Counted from the first letter of the stretch, positions 1 through 7,803 are shown. The stretch: DNA of 11,951 nt from JBCCKC01 sp039182435 (GCA_039182435.1 JBCDCC010000064.1:1-11951); one strand, 5' to 3'. The notes: generated from the sequence alone by a model not told the origin. Numbers and translations: made by a program.

Positions 1-29
1 CAGAGAAGCTCTGGGGAAACCAGCCCCAG
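1..29 (-). terminator. Paired inverted repeats downstream of the kdsD-like gene
   Basis: Two adjacent hairpins are visible: CAGAG/CTCTG at 1-5 and 9-13, and CTGGGG/CCCCAG at 11-16 and 24-29 with a 7-nt loop. They lie about 45 nt past the stop of the minus-strand gmd-fcl-kdsD unit, so they could end its transcript. There is no T-run after the stem on the minus strand, so this is not a canonical intrinsic terminator. The window edge cuts the context. Confidence 0.25.
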
Positions 30-73
30 CCCCGGATAAATAGTCTAGCTACCAAATACCTATGCTGCCTTTA

Positions 74-1054
74 TCAATAGCTCGGCTGGTAGGCGTCGTG
101 GATACGGATCAGCCCGGCGAATTCTTGAGAAGGGCCCGCGACCACCGGGAGCACGGAAATTTGAGAGCGGCGGTCTTCCATCGTGCGGACGGCATCCCCC
201 AGCGACATCTCAGGACCCACTGCAATCGGGTTCGAGGTCATGCAGTCGCCGACTTTCATCGCGAGGATATCTCCGGACTGAGACAATAGACGGCGGACAT
301 CGCCGTCGGTCAAAATCCCAATCAACCTATTCCCGTCCAGCACGCAGGCCGCACCCAGCGGAAACCGCGTCATCTTAATGACCAGCTCGCGAATGGTCGC
401 ATCCGCAGCTGCGCAGGCGACTTTGTCTGCCGGGTGCATCACCTCAGCCACCGACATCAAGAGATTCCGGCCCAGCTGCCCGCCAGGATGGTAGGCAGCA
501 AAATCCTCTGCTGTAAAATCGCGCGCGTTGACGAGCGCAGCGGCGAGCGCATCGCCCATCGCCAAACTCACCGTGGAGCTGGAGGTCGGCATCAAATTGA
601 GCGGATCCGCCTCTTTCTCCACACTGGCATTGAGCACCACATCCGCTAGCTCAGCGATGGGCGAGTCCATATTCCCCGTAATCGCGATTACCGGAGAGTT
701 GAACTTGCGAAACATCGGCATAAGCCGGAGCACCTCGGCCGTGCTTCCACTTTTTGATAAAACGATTGTCGGATCACCGGGCTGATACACCCCGAGATCG
801 CCGTGGATTGCCTCCGCCGCATGCAGAAAAACCGAGGACACGCCACAACTGGAAAAAGTCGCTGCAAGCTTGCTACCAATATGCCCGGATTTGCCGATCC
901 CGCAGATAACCAACTTGCTTTTGGCTTTGAGAATCAGCTCAACCGCACGCTCAAAAGAGGCATCCAAGCGATCAGCGGCAATTTGTATCGCCGCAGACTC
1001 TGCCAGCATCGCTTGCTGACCGACTTCCAGACCCGAAGCTCCTTTTCGTTTCAT
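74..1054 (-). CDS. kdsD: Arabinose-5-phosphate isomerase, KpsF/GutQ (KdsD) family
   Basis: Predicted to interconvert ribulose-5-phosphate and arabinose-5-phosphate, the first committed step towards Kdo for LPS or capsule, in the cytosol. The 326-residue protein has the full family layout: an N-terminal SIS sugar-isomerase domain (about 35-170) followed by two CBS domains (about 205-326). The residues proposed as catalytic in E. coli KdsD (K59, E111, E152, H193) all have counterparts at a constant offset: K55 in GIGKSGHI, E107 in SKSGSTAE, E148 in EKEADPL and H189 in YHPGGQLGR. The phosphate-binding loop reads SKSGST rather than the common SNSGES. The start is the first ATG of the frame; no Shine-Dalgarno motif precedes it. 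It is the third gene of a minus-strand unit, 52 nt after fcl, so it may be the capsule-type (KpsF) paralogue rather than the housekeeping copy; sequence alone cannot tell. Confidence 0.93.
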   Translation of the reverse strand: MKRKGASGLEVGQQAMLAESAAIQIAADRLDASFERAVELILKAKSKLVICGIGKSGHIGSKLAATFSSCGVSSVFLHAAEAIHGDLGVYQPGDPTIVLSKSGSTAEVLRLMPMFRKFNSPVIAITGNMDSPIAELADVVLNASVEKEADPLNLMPTSSSTVSLAMGDALAAALVNARDFTAEDFAAYHPGGQLGRNLLMSVAEVMHPADKVACAAADATIRELVIKMTRFPLGAACVLDGNRLIGILTDGDVRRLLSQSGDILAMKVGDCMTSNPIAVGPEMSLGDAVRTMEDRRSQISVLPVVAGPSQEFAGLIRIHDAYQPSY

Positions 1055-1106
1055 CGAGTAGTTTTACCCGCAGTTCAGGGCAAACGTAAAGCTCTTAGCC
1101 GGATTG

Positions 1107-2054
1107 CTATTCACGCAGTGTGCCGTCAGCCATTTCGCTGAGAAATGATTGGTAAGCCAGCGCGACACCTTCCTCGATTGAGATCTTGGGTGCCCAGCCG
1201 GTGGCTTTAATCTTGGAAATATCAGTCAACTTACGGGGCGTGCCATCCGGCTTGCTCGTGTCAAAGGTTAATTCACCTTCATAGCCGACTGCGTCTTTGA
1301 CCAAATGTGCAAGCTCACCAATGGAAACATCTGTGCCACAGCCCAGGTTCACCCAATTAGGCGGCTCTTCGAGCTCAAGCAAATGGATGATGCCAGCGGC
1401 GGCATCGTCCGCATGCAGAAACTCGCGCCGAGGCGTGCCGGTGCCCCAAATCGCAACTTCTGGAGTGCCGTTTTGCTTCGCCTCGTGGAAGCGGCGAATC
1501 AATGCAGGCAGCACATGAGAATTTTGAGGATGGTAGTTATCACCCGTGCCATAAAGATTGGTCGGCATCGCAGAATGGAAGCATACGCCGTATTGGCGGC
1601 GATAATACTCACACATTTTCAGGCCAGCGATTTTGGCGATCGCGTAGGCTTCATTGGTCTGCTCCAGTTGCGAGGTAAGTAATGAATCTTCCTCAATCGG
1701 CTGAGGAGCCATTTTGGGATAGATGCATGTGCTACCAAGAAATAGTAAACGCCCCACGCCAGCCTTGTAAGCGCCATCAACCGTATTTTGAGCGATCGCC
1801 AAATTCTCATACATGAACTCCGCCGGATAGGTATTGTTGGCATGTATCCCGCCCACCTTAGCCGCCGCGATCACCGCGACATCCGGTTTCTCCGCCTCAT
1901 AGAACGCGTTCATCGCAGCCTGACTGGTCACGTCCAGTTCACTGCGCGTGCGGGTAAGAATATTTGCATAGCCTTGTGCTTTGAGCGCACGCACGACCGC
2001 AGAACCAACCATCCCGCGATGGCCGGCAATGTAGATTTTAGATGCCTTATCCAT
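1107..2054 (-). CDS. fcl: GDP-L-fucose synthase
   Basis: Epimerase/reductase that turns GDP-4-keto-6-deoxy-D-mannose, the Gmd product, into GDP-L-fucose using NADPH. The 315-residue length matches the family. It is an extended short-chain dehydrogenase: the N-terminal nucleotide-binding motif is GHRGMVGS (residues 11-18). The catalytic triad is S108, Y137 and K141 (YxxxK in YAIAK). The family epimerisation residues C110 (in GSTCIYP) and H180 (in NSHVLP) are also present. NLYG and RREFLHADD motifs typical of Fcl/WcaG follow. It begins 13 nt after the gmd stop, so the two are almost certainly co-transcribed and act in sequence. No clear ribosome-binding site is seen. No truncation or odd feature is visible. 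Confidence 0.95.
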   Translation of the reverse strand: MDKASKIYIAGHRGMVGSAVVRALKAQGYANILTRTRSELDVTSQAAMNAFYEAEKPDVAVIAAAKVGGIHANNTYPAEFMYENLAIAQNTVDGAYKAGVGRLLFLGSTCIYPKMAPQPIEEDSLLTSQLEQTNEAYAIAKIAGLKMCEYYRRQYGVCFHSAMPTNLYGTGDNYHPQNSHVLPALIRRFHEAKQNGTPEVAIWGTGTPRREFLHADDAAAGIIHLLELEEPPNWVNLGCGTDVSIGELAHLVKDAVGYEGELTFDTSKPDGTPRKLTDISKIKATGWAPKISIEEGVALAYQSFLSEMADGTLRE

Positions 2055-2067
2055 GGATTAACTCAGA

Positions 2068-3186
2068 TTACTGGGACTCCGCCACAGCAACATCGAAACC
2101 ATGTGATTTAAGGAGTGCGTGGCGCTTTGCGATGTCGAGGTCATTGGCCACCATCTCTGCGCACATTTGCTCAACAGTGATTTCTGGCACCCAGCCGAGC
2201 TTCTCCTTCGCCTTTGTCGGATCGCCAAGCAAAGTTTCGACTTCGGCAGGACGGAAGTAGCGTGGATCCACTTTAACGATGACATCGCCTACAGACACCG
2301 ACGGAGCTTTGCTCTCATCGACAGCAGAGACTGTTGCAATCTCTTCGACTCCTTCACCAGAAAACTCAAGTTGGATCCCAGCCTCAAGAGCTGACATCTT
2401 CACAAATTCGCGGACCGAAATTTGCTTCCCTGTCGCAATAACAAAATCATCCGCGGTTTCCTGCTGAAGCATCATCCACTGCATACGAACGTAATCCTTC
2501 GCGTGGCCCCAATCTCGCAGGGCATCCATGTTGCCCAGGTAGAGGCAACTCTCAAGTCCCTGTGCAATATTAGACAGAGCCCGGGTAATTTTCCGGGTTA
2601 CAAAGGTCTCACCACGGCGCGGAGACTCGTGATTGAATAGAATACCATTACAGGCATACATGTCGTAGGATTCGCGGTAGTTGACTGTAATCCAGTAGGC
2701 ATACATCTTGGCCGCAGCGTAGGGAGAGCGCGGGTAGAATGGAGTCGTCTCTTTCTGGGGAATTTCCTGAACCAAGCCGTATAGCTCCGAAGTGGAGGCT
2801 TGATAAAATCTGGTTTTCTTCTCCAAACCCAGAAATCGGATCGCTTCGAGTAAACGAAGCGTTCCGACCGCATCGACATCCGCAGTATATTCGGGGGATT
2901 CAAACGAAACCGCCACATGAGACTGAGCTCCAAGGTTATACACTTCATCCGGCTGCACCTCACTGATGATACGGGTCAAATTGGAGGTATCCGTTAAATC
3001 TCCGTAATGGAGGTGGAAACGGGCATCTTCGATGTGGGGATCTTCATAAATGTGATCCACCCTTTCGGTATTCAGTGACGATGATCGACGTTTGATACCG
3101 TGAACTTCATACCCCTTCTCGAGTAAGAATTCCGCGAGATAAGATCCGTCCTGTCCGGTAACCCCAGTAATCAGTGCTTTTTTCAT
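2068..3186 (-). CDS. gmd: GDP-mannose 4,6-dehydratase
   Basis: Catalyses NADP-dependent dehydration of GDP-D-mannose to GDP-4-keto-6-deoxy-D-mannose, the first step to GDP-L-fucose and related deoxysugars. The 372 residues match the usual length. The Rossmann motif is GVTGQDGSYL (8-17), and IKRRSSS (31-37) follows as in the family. Active-site residues T132 and E134 (STSELYG), Y156 and K160 (YAAAK) are present. Also visible are the family motifs NHESPRRGETFVTRKI, RDWGHAKDYV and VDPRYFRPAEV. It is the promoter-proximal gene of the gmd-fcl-kdsD unit and is preceded by an AT-rich leader (about 3187-3240). The start is the ATG beginning MKKALITG. There is no Shine-Dalgarno motif upstream. Confidence 0.97.
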   Translation of the reverse strand: MKKALITGVTGQDGSYLAEFLLEKGYEVHGIKRRSSSLNTERVDHIYEDPHIEDARFHLHYGDLTDTSNLTRIISEVQPDEVYNLGAQSHVAVSFESPEYTADVDAVGTLRLLEAIRFLGLEKKTRFYQASTSELYGLVQEIPQKETTPFYPRSPYAAAKMYAYWITVNYRESYDMYACNGILFNHESPRRGETFVTRKITRALSNIAQGLESCLYLGNMDALRDWGHAKDYVRMQWMMLQQETADDFVIATGKQISVREFVKMSALEAGIQLEFSGEGVEEIATVSAVDESKAPSVSVGDVIVKVDPRYFRPAEVETLLGDPTKAKEKLGWVPEITVEQMCAEMVANDLDIAKRHALLKSHGFDVAVAESQ

Positions 3187-3715
3187 TGTATATTGCGTTA
3201 TTACTTAAATCTCCAAATACATCTATTATTGGACCAAAACACTATTAGCTGGCCCGCAGAATAAGGCGTATTTTCATCAGGAATACTAACCGCTGTCTAA
3301 CAGTCGAGCTGTTTAATCACATAAACTCTCGTATTTACACGAATTTATCCAAAAGGACTTACCCCGCCAGGGGACTCAACTTCCGGTAAGTAGAGAATGG
3401 CTTAAGCTAAGTCTATAATGAGGTAAAAACTCTCCGTCAGACCCGGAGCCTAATCTCGCCGAACTGCAGATTGGGGACGCAGCCAACAAAAGTAACTGTG
3501 AACTAGTGAGTGACCACTGGACCGGTAAACGACACGACCACATTGCCGAGGTAGTTAACATCTTCCATCATTCGCGGATATCCAAGAGTCGGAATGGACG
3601 AACACTCATCGCCTGAGCTCTTGGACAACACGCGAATCGGACTCACGCCAAGAACTGAGCCTAAGAATAATCCTTCGGTTTGACAAGTGGGCGACCTGCC
3701 ACCTTCTCTTGTCGG
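3187..3715. other. Gene-poor divergent spacer between gmd and hemH
   Basis: About 530 nt with no convincing intact gene, unusually long for this compact window. The first 60 nt or so are AT-rich and probably carry the gmd promoter, but I cannot fix a -35/-10 pair. The middle holds an interleaved inverted repeat (3357-3391). It also holds a perfect TATAAT at 3414-3419 without a matching -35, and a small CTCCG/CGGAG hairpin at 3432-3448. The right half is open on the minus strand in a coding-like frame (3503-3718). The hemH promoter must also lie here; AATAAT at 3666-3671 is a possible -10 but is not paired with a good -35. Confidence 0.6.
3357..3391. repeat. Interleaved inverted repeat with an inner C4/G4 hairpin
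   Basis: ACTTACC (3357-3363) pairs with GGTAAGT (3385-3391), a 7-bp outer stem. Within it CCCC (3362-3365) can pair with GGGG (3370-3373) across GCCA, sharing two bases with the outer arm, so the two folds compete. On the minus strand the outer stem is followed by CCTTTTGG, a short T-run. It could be a weak terminator, a protein-binding palindrome or part of a small RNA. No known RNA family is recognised. Confidence 0.35.
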
Positions 3716-3718
3716 ATG
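3503..3718 (-). pseudogene. Possible remnant of a coding sequence, TonB C-terminal-like pattern
   Basis: The minus strand is open for 71 codons here, ending in TAG, with no plausible ATG start. The translation looks protein-like near its end: it contains LGYPRMMEDV followed by GNVVVSF, giving the spacing YP-(9 residues)-G-x-VVV-x-F. That spacing recalls the start of TonB C-terminal (energy-transducer) domains. It stops about 10 residues later, far short of the roughly 80-90 residues such a domain needs. It overlaps the first codon of hemH on the opposite strand. It could be a degraded gene end, an internal fragment left by rearrangement, or chance; I favour remnant only weakly. Confidence 0.25.
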
Positions 3719-4789
3719 TCAAAGCAAGGTGTGATCCTTCTCAACCTAGGTTCGCCTGACTCTACGGAAGTCAGCGATGTGCGCCGCTATCTCCGTGAGT
3801 TCTTAATGGATGAACGCGTTTTGGACGCTCCTTTCCCGATTCGTTGGTTTGTGGTGAACTGTCTGATCTTACCGACGCGCCCGCGCGAATCCGCCGAAGC
3901 TTATGAAAGCATCTGGCAGGATGAGGGCTCGCCCCTGATCATCACCTCGAAGATCCAACAAGCCGCGCTCGCAGAAAAAGTCGATGTGCCAGTGGAGCTC
4001 GGTATGCGCTACGGCAACCCTACAACTGAAAGCGTGCTCCTCAGCCTGATTGAGCAAGGCGTCGATGATCTCTTCATCATCCCGATGTATCCGCACTACG
4101 CAATGTCCAGCTACGAGACCGCTGTCGTCTCCGTCATGAGCTCCATCCGTGAGCATAAGCCAGACATGAAGACCACGCTCCTGCCTCCTTTCTATCAGGA
4201 TCCAGAATACATCGGCGCACTGATCGAGCGGGCCAAGCCATCCATCGAGAGCGGCGAGTTCGACAAACTCGTCTTTTCCTTCCACGGCATTCCCCAAAGG
4301 CATCTCGAAAAAGGCGATCCATCCCATGAGCACTGCCTCAAGACACACGACTGCTGTAACACCTGCCACCCCGCACACGGCACCTGCTATCGACACCAGT
4401 GCGCCATGACCGTCGAGAAATTTGTCGCCGCAGCCGGTCTGCCTAAAGACAAATACATGATCACTTTCCAATCCCGCTTGGGCCGCGATCCTTGGCTCCA
4501 GCCCTACACGGATAAGTCGCTGGAGAAACTCGCCAAAGAAGGCAACAAGCGCGTCAAAGTGATGTGCCCGGCCTTCACCGCAGATTGCCTCGAGACGCTC
4601 GAAGAAATCGCCGAGGAAGGCCGCGACTCGTTCCTCGAAGCTGGCGGCGAAGATTTTGAGCAGATCCCCTGCTTGAACGAGCATCCTAGCTTCATCGATT
4701 TCCTCGCGAATACGGTCAAAGCATGGCAGGAAGGTGCCTATGAAACCGACAAAGCCACGCCACCAGCCTACGTCGAGCGCAAGAAGTAG
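3716..4789 (+). CDS. hemH: Ferrochelatase with an internal cysteine-rich segment
   Basis: Inserts Fe(II) into a porphyrin in the last part of heme synthesis (protoporphyrin or coproporphyrin route not decidable from sequence). The start chosen is the ATG giving MSKQGVILLNLGSP, which matches the family N-terminus; an in-frame TTG at 3680 would add 12 unrelated residues. The 357-residue protein carries the invariant metal-site His190 in SFHGIP and Glu293 in DCLETLEE. Conserved RYGNP, PMYPHYAMSSYETA and FQSRLGRDPWLQPY also appear. Between the two halves, residues 207-229 contain Cys207, 213, 214, 217, 224 and 229. Some microbial ferrochelatases bind a [2Fe-2S] cluster, in some cases through internal cysteines, so a cluster is plausible here; that is inference. 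It heads the hem cluster, with the HemX-like gene 51 nt downstream. Confidence 0.95.
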   Translation: MSKQGVILLNLGSPDSTEVSDVRRYLREFLMDERVLDAPFPIRWFVVNCLILPTRPRESAEAYESIWQDEGSPLIITSKIQQAALAEKVDVPVELGMRYGNPTTESVLLSLIEQGVDDLFIIPMYPHYAMSSYETAVVSVMSSIREHKPDMKTTLLPPFYQDPEYIGALIERAKPSIESGEFDKLVFSFHGIPQRHLEKGDPSHEHCLKTHDCCNTCHPAHGTCYRHQCAMTVEKFVAAAGLPKDKYMITFQSRLGRDPWLQPYTDKSLEKLAKEGNKRVKVMCPAFTADCLETLEEIAEEGRDSFLEAGGEDFEQIPCLNEHPSFIDFLANTVKAWQEGAYETDKATPPAYVERKK

Positions 4790-4840
4790 ACGCTCCGCGC
4801 TTGGCAAGTCGACCCGCATCGAACTAAGTTCCCGGGCATA

Positions 4841-5722
4841 GTGCATATTTTACTCATAGCGTGGGAGGCATTCCCCATCTCGGATCGAGGCGCGATTGGG
4901 ATCGGCGCAAGCTTTTACCTCGTCGCCTTCCTCGTTGGCATGCTCACGCTCCGGGAAAAGAAGCCGGCTATCAATAGCCTGATTTTCGTGCTCCTCGGCG
5001 CGGGCTTCCTCATGCAGTTCTTCGGTCTCAACATCCGCGGCGCTCAAATCAAAGCGTGCCCGCTCGGCAACACCTTTGAAATCACTCAGTTCATCACTTG
5101 GTCGCTGGTCATGCTCTTCTTCATCATCGGGCCCGTCTTCCGCGTTCGGCTCCTCGGCTTTTTTACCGCCGGGCTCGCTGCCCTTCTCAGCGGCGGCTCA
5201 CTGATTTTCCCCGGCTTGGATAGCCCCTACCCGCCCGGCCTCTTCGGCGGGAACCCTTGGATCGAGCTGCACGCAGCACTCGCCATCTTCAGCTACGGCG
5301 TCTTTGCCATCGTCGCGCTGGTCTCAGCCATGTTTCTTATCCAGCAACACGGGCTCAAAACTAAACAGTTTAAAGGCGTTTACCAGATCCTGCCCTCGGT
5401 CCAGCAGCTGGATACCATCGCGCAGCGCCTGAATATCACAGGCGTGGTCATGCTCAGTTTGGCCCTCATCTTCGGCGCCGTTTTCTGGGTGGGCAATCCG
5501 GAGCTCGTCCCATTTTTTAAGCTGACCGTGACCTGCCTCGTTTGGGCAGGCTACCTCACCGTAGCGTTCCTCCGGATACAGAAGAAGCTCGTCACCCGCC
5601 GGCATGCCATCGCCGCGATCATTCTTTTCCTCCTCGCACTCGCCTCGCTCTGGCCCGTTCAATCCGCGCGCAACTCGGACGCTACCGCTATTCGACCCAG
5701 CTCTCACTCACTCGCTCAATAA
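4841..5722 (+). CDS. HemX/CcsA-like cytochrome c assembly family membrane protein
   Basis: A 293-residue polytopic inner-membrane protein with about eight hydrophobic helices: roughly 19-37, 45-63, 84-101, 104-123, 144-167, 202-220, 228-247 and 257-275. NTFEITQFITW (77-87) and LHAALAIFSYGVFA (143-156) match conserved stretches of the HemX/CcsA/CcmC superfamily, in which a histidine such as H144 can bind heme. The tryptophan-rich WWD loop of true cytochrome c synthases is not evident. Size, helix number and position directly before hemA resemble HemX, which in Bacillus lowers HemA level or activity; a heme-handling or HemA-regulating role is inferred. It starts at GTG 4841; no upstream in-frame ATG fits and no ribosome-binding site is seen. 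It ends 19 nt before hemA. Confidence 0.85.
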   Translation: MHILLIAWEAFPISDRGAIGIGASFYLVAFLVGMLTLREKKPAINSLIFVLLGAGFLMQFFGLNIRGAQIKACPLGNTFEITQFITWSLVMLFFIIGPVFRVRLLGFFTAGLAALLSGGSLIFPGLDSPYPPGLFGGNPWIELHAALAIFSYGVFAIVALVSAMFLIQQHGLKTKQFKGVYQILPSVQQLDTIAQRLNITGVVMLSLALIFGAVFWVGNPELVPFFKLTVTCLVWAGYLTVAFLRIQKKLVTRRHAIAAIILFLLALASLWPVQSARNSDATAIRPSSHSLAQ

Positions 5723-5741
5723 ATTGAGCACGGTTTAACGA

Positions 5742-6791
5742 ATGAGCGAAGCGCTACAGTCTCTCTTTGTTTTAGGTTCGACGCACCACGAAGCCCCGAT
5801 CGAGCTGCGGGAACAATTCGCGCTCAATGATCAGGATGTCGTCAATTTTCAGAAGACGCTCCTCCAACTGCCCTCGATCAAGGAGTGCCTTATCGTCAAC
5901 ACCTGTAACCGTCTCGAAGTCTACGGGCTCGCCGATAGCCCGGAGATCGAAGACCTCATCCGTGCCCAACTCTGCGACCAGAACGGAATCGATCGCTCAC
6001 TCTTTGACACCCACTCTTTCTGGCGGACAAATCTAGACGTCCTCCAACATGCGCTCGAAGTCTCCTCCGGCCTCGACTCGCAGATGGTGGGCGAGACCGA
6101 GATTCTCCGACAAATGAAAGGCGCCTACGCGCTGGCCAAGGAGAACAAGTGCACTGGAACAGTTCTCAATCGGCTATTCGAAAAGAGCTTCCAAGCCTCC
6201 AAATCCGCCCGCACCCAAACTGGCATCACCCGCGGCCAAGTCAGCATCGGCAATGTCGCGGTCGATCTCGCCAGCCGCATTTTTGGCAAGATCAAGCGCA
6301 GCCGAGTGCTCCTCCTCGGCAGCGGCGAAGTCGGCGAAAAAACCGCGCAGGCCCTCAAGAGCCGAGGCGTCGATGACATCACCGTGAGCAGCCGGACCTT
6401 TGAGAATGCCCATGCGCTCGCGCATGAACTCGGAGGTGCCGCCCTCGAGTTTGATAATTTTCAAGCACAGCTGCCGCACTTCGATATTGTGATCAGCTCG
6501 ACCGCCGCACCAGGCTCGATCTTGAACGTCGAGGCCGTCCGCGCGATCATGAACCAACGCCCGGAACGCCCGCTCTTCCTCATCGACCTCGCACTCCCTC
6601 GCGACGTGGACCCCGCTGTAGATCAAGTCGAGAACGTCTACCTTTACAACTTGGATGACCTCTCAAAAATCGCCAACGAAAACCTCGAGCAACGTCGCCA
6701 ACAGATCGAGGAAGCCCGCAAAATTCTCAAATCACACGCCTGGACCCTCTGGCTGCAACTTCGCCGGCGGACACTCCTCGGCGACTCATAA
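5742..6791 (+). CDS. hemA: Glutamyl-tRNA reductase, short form
   Basis: Reduces glutamate carried on tRNA-Glu to glutamate-1-semialdehyde with NADPH, the first and rate-setting step of C5 tetrapyrrole synthesis. The nucleophilic cysteine is C55 in NTCNRLEVYG, preceded by the N-terminal GSTHHEAPIELRE motif. H103 and SGLDSQMVGETEIL (109-122) form the rest of the catalytic domain. The NADPH loop is GSGEVG (193-198), and LFLIDLALPRDVDP and YNLDDL lead into the spinal helix. The protein has 349 residues, against about 420 in E. coli, and ends inside the region that forms the C-terminal dimerisation domain. Only 61 nt separate its stop from the convergent next gene and the other frames do not continue the domain, so no simple frameshift explains the shortness. 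Third gene of the hem cluster. Confidence 0.95.
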   Translation: MSEALQSLFVLGSTHHEAPIELREQFALNDQDVVNFQKTLLQLPSIKECLIVNTCNRLEVYGLADSPEIEDLIRAQLCDQNGIDRSLFDTHSFWRTNLDVLQHALEVSSGLDSQMVGETEILRQMKGAYALAKENKCTGTVLNRLFEKSFQASKSARTQTGITRGQVSIGNVAVDLASRIFGKIKRSRVLLLGSGEVGEKTAQALKSRGVDDITVSSRTFENAHALAHELGGAALEFDNFQAQLPHFDIVISSTAAPGSILNVEAVRAIMNQRPERPLFLIDLALPRDVDPAVDQVENVYLYNLDDLSKIANENLEQRRQQIEEARKILKSHAWTLWLQLRRRTLLGDS

Positions 6792-6852
6792 AACAGCAGC
6801 GAGCAAGTCTACGGCAGGAAAAGATAGCAGCGCTTAAGTCCGCGATAAACGA

Positions 6853-7803
6853 CTACTGCCCAGGCATACCCATACCGCCGCCCATCATCATGAGCCCCAT
6901 GATTGGCATCATGGCACCCTGAAGAGCTTGGTCGAACTGCTCCTGAGTCTCCGCAGAATCGAGTTGGGTTAAGACGCCATCAATCATCGCGAAGGCACCC
7001 AAGATCTGAGGCTTCTTTGCCGCGAGCTCCTCCTCGGAAAGTGCATCGAGCTGCGCCTTGGCCTCCTCGAAAGACTGTGTCCAACTGGCAGCTATCTCAC
7101 TCGGCACCCAACGGTCTTCAATCTTTGTAAAAGACTGCGTCTCCGGCTCTTCATCCGGCACCGTCATTTTGAGTGTCGCTTGATCGCCCATCGCTTCTAC
7201 GACCTCGACCGATAGCTGCGAAAGATCACTTAAAGTGAACTCAGTTTCATCCGATAGCTGCGACAAGGTATCCACATCCTCGACGAGATCAGATAAGGTG
7301 CTCTCGAAAAACTTTTGCCCATCGAAGGTCTTCAGGGCTTCCAATGTAGCAATCTCGCTGCCAGCGATCCCGCGGAAAATTTCAACCAAAGACGGGAGCA
7401 CTGCTTCCAATTGCTGCTTTGCTTCTACGGGCTGACCGCCGCCGAGCTCAGAATTCAGTATAAAGTCTTTCTGCTTATCCGCGACGTCGGCTAATTTGCC
7501 GAGGAAGGCGAACGTCTTATCATAAAGTTCGGCGTCGAGCTTCGTGCTGGCCAGAGCTACGTAGTCGCTCACATCTGTTTGGTAGGAGCTCGGCATCGAC
7601 TTCCAAATCACCCCTAACTTCCCCTTGGAGACTTCATCGGCGATCATCTTCACAGCCGCATCTGCTGTTGCCGGATAAGATGGCTTCTTCGGCGCAGGTG
7701 CCTCGACTGCCTTCTCGGTATCAGCCGCTTGATCGCCGCAAGAGCAGAGGAAAAAAGCGCCCGCAGCGATCGGGGCAAGGAATAGGGTTTTGTAGGATTG
7801 CAT
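6853..7803 (-). CDS. Predicted lipoprotein with Met/Gly-rich C-terminus, function unknown
   Basis: I do not recognise a characterised family. The 316-residue protein opens with a short signal peptide (one Lys, then a hydrophobic stretch at 7-19) and a lipobox LCSC, so lipidation at Cys22 and anchoring facing the periplasm are expected. Residues 23-45 are an Ala/Pro/Glu/Lys linker. The rest is acidic and mostly helical-looking, with many Leu, Ala, Glu and Gln. The last 20 residues (297-316) hold eight Met with Gly and Pro, which could bind a metal or a membrane. It lies 95 nt downstream of the histidine kinase on the same strand and converges on hemA. Co-transcription with the kinase is possible but unproven. 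No Shine-Dalgarno motif precedes the ATG. Confidence 0.85.
   Translation of the reverse strand: MQSYKTLFLAPIAAGAFFLCSCGDQAADTEKAVEAPAPKKPSYPATADAAVKMIADEVSKGKLGVIWKSMPSSYQTDVSDYVALASTKLDAELYDKTFAFLGKLADVADKQKDFILNSELGGGQPVEAKQQLEAVLPSLVEIFRGIAGSEIATLEALKTFDGQKFFESTLSDLVEDVDTLSQLSDETEFTLSDLSQLSVEVVEAMGDQATLKMTVPDEEPETQSFTKIEDRWVPSEIAASWTQSFEEAKAQLDALSEEELAAKKPQILGAFAMIDGVLTQLDSAETQEQFDQALQGAMMPIMGLMMMGGGMGMPGQ

Noticed and set aside
3376..3561. Small minus-strand frame of 61 codons in the gmd-hemH spacer
   Set aside because: Ser/Leu-rich translation with no motif and no ribosome-binding site; the overlapping frame at 3503-3718 looks more protein-like.
3680..3715. TTG start 12 codons upstream for hemH
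   Set aside because: The extra residues match nothing in the family, while the ATG at 3716 gives the standard N-terminus. The TTGACA at 3680-3685 looks like a -35 box but has no -10 at the right distance.
3869..4846. Long open frame (325 codons) on the minus strand
   Set aside because: It lies antisense to hemH, whose family match and catalytic residues are unambiguous. Long antisense frames arise from GC-rich codon use; the translation shows no domain.
6792..6852. Possible bidirectional terminator between convergent hemA and the lipoprotein gene
   Set aside because: No stem of useful length with a T-run is visible in the 61-nt gap.
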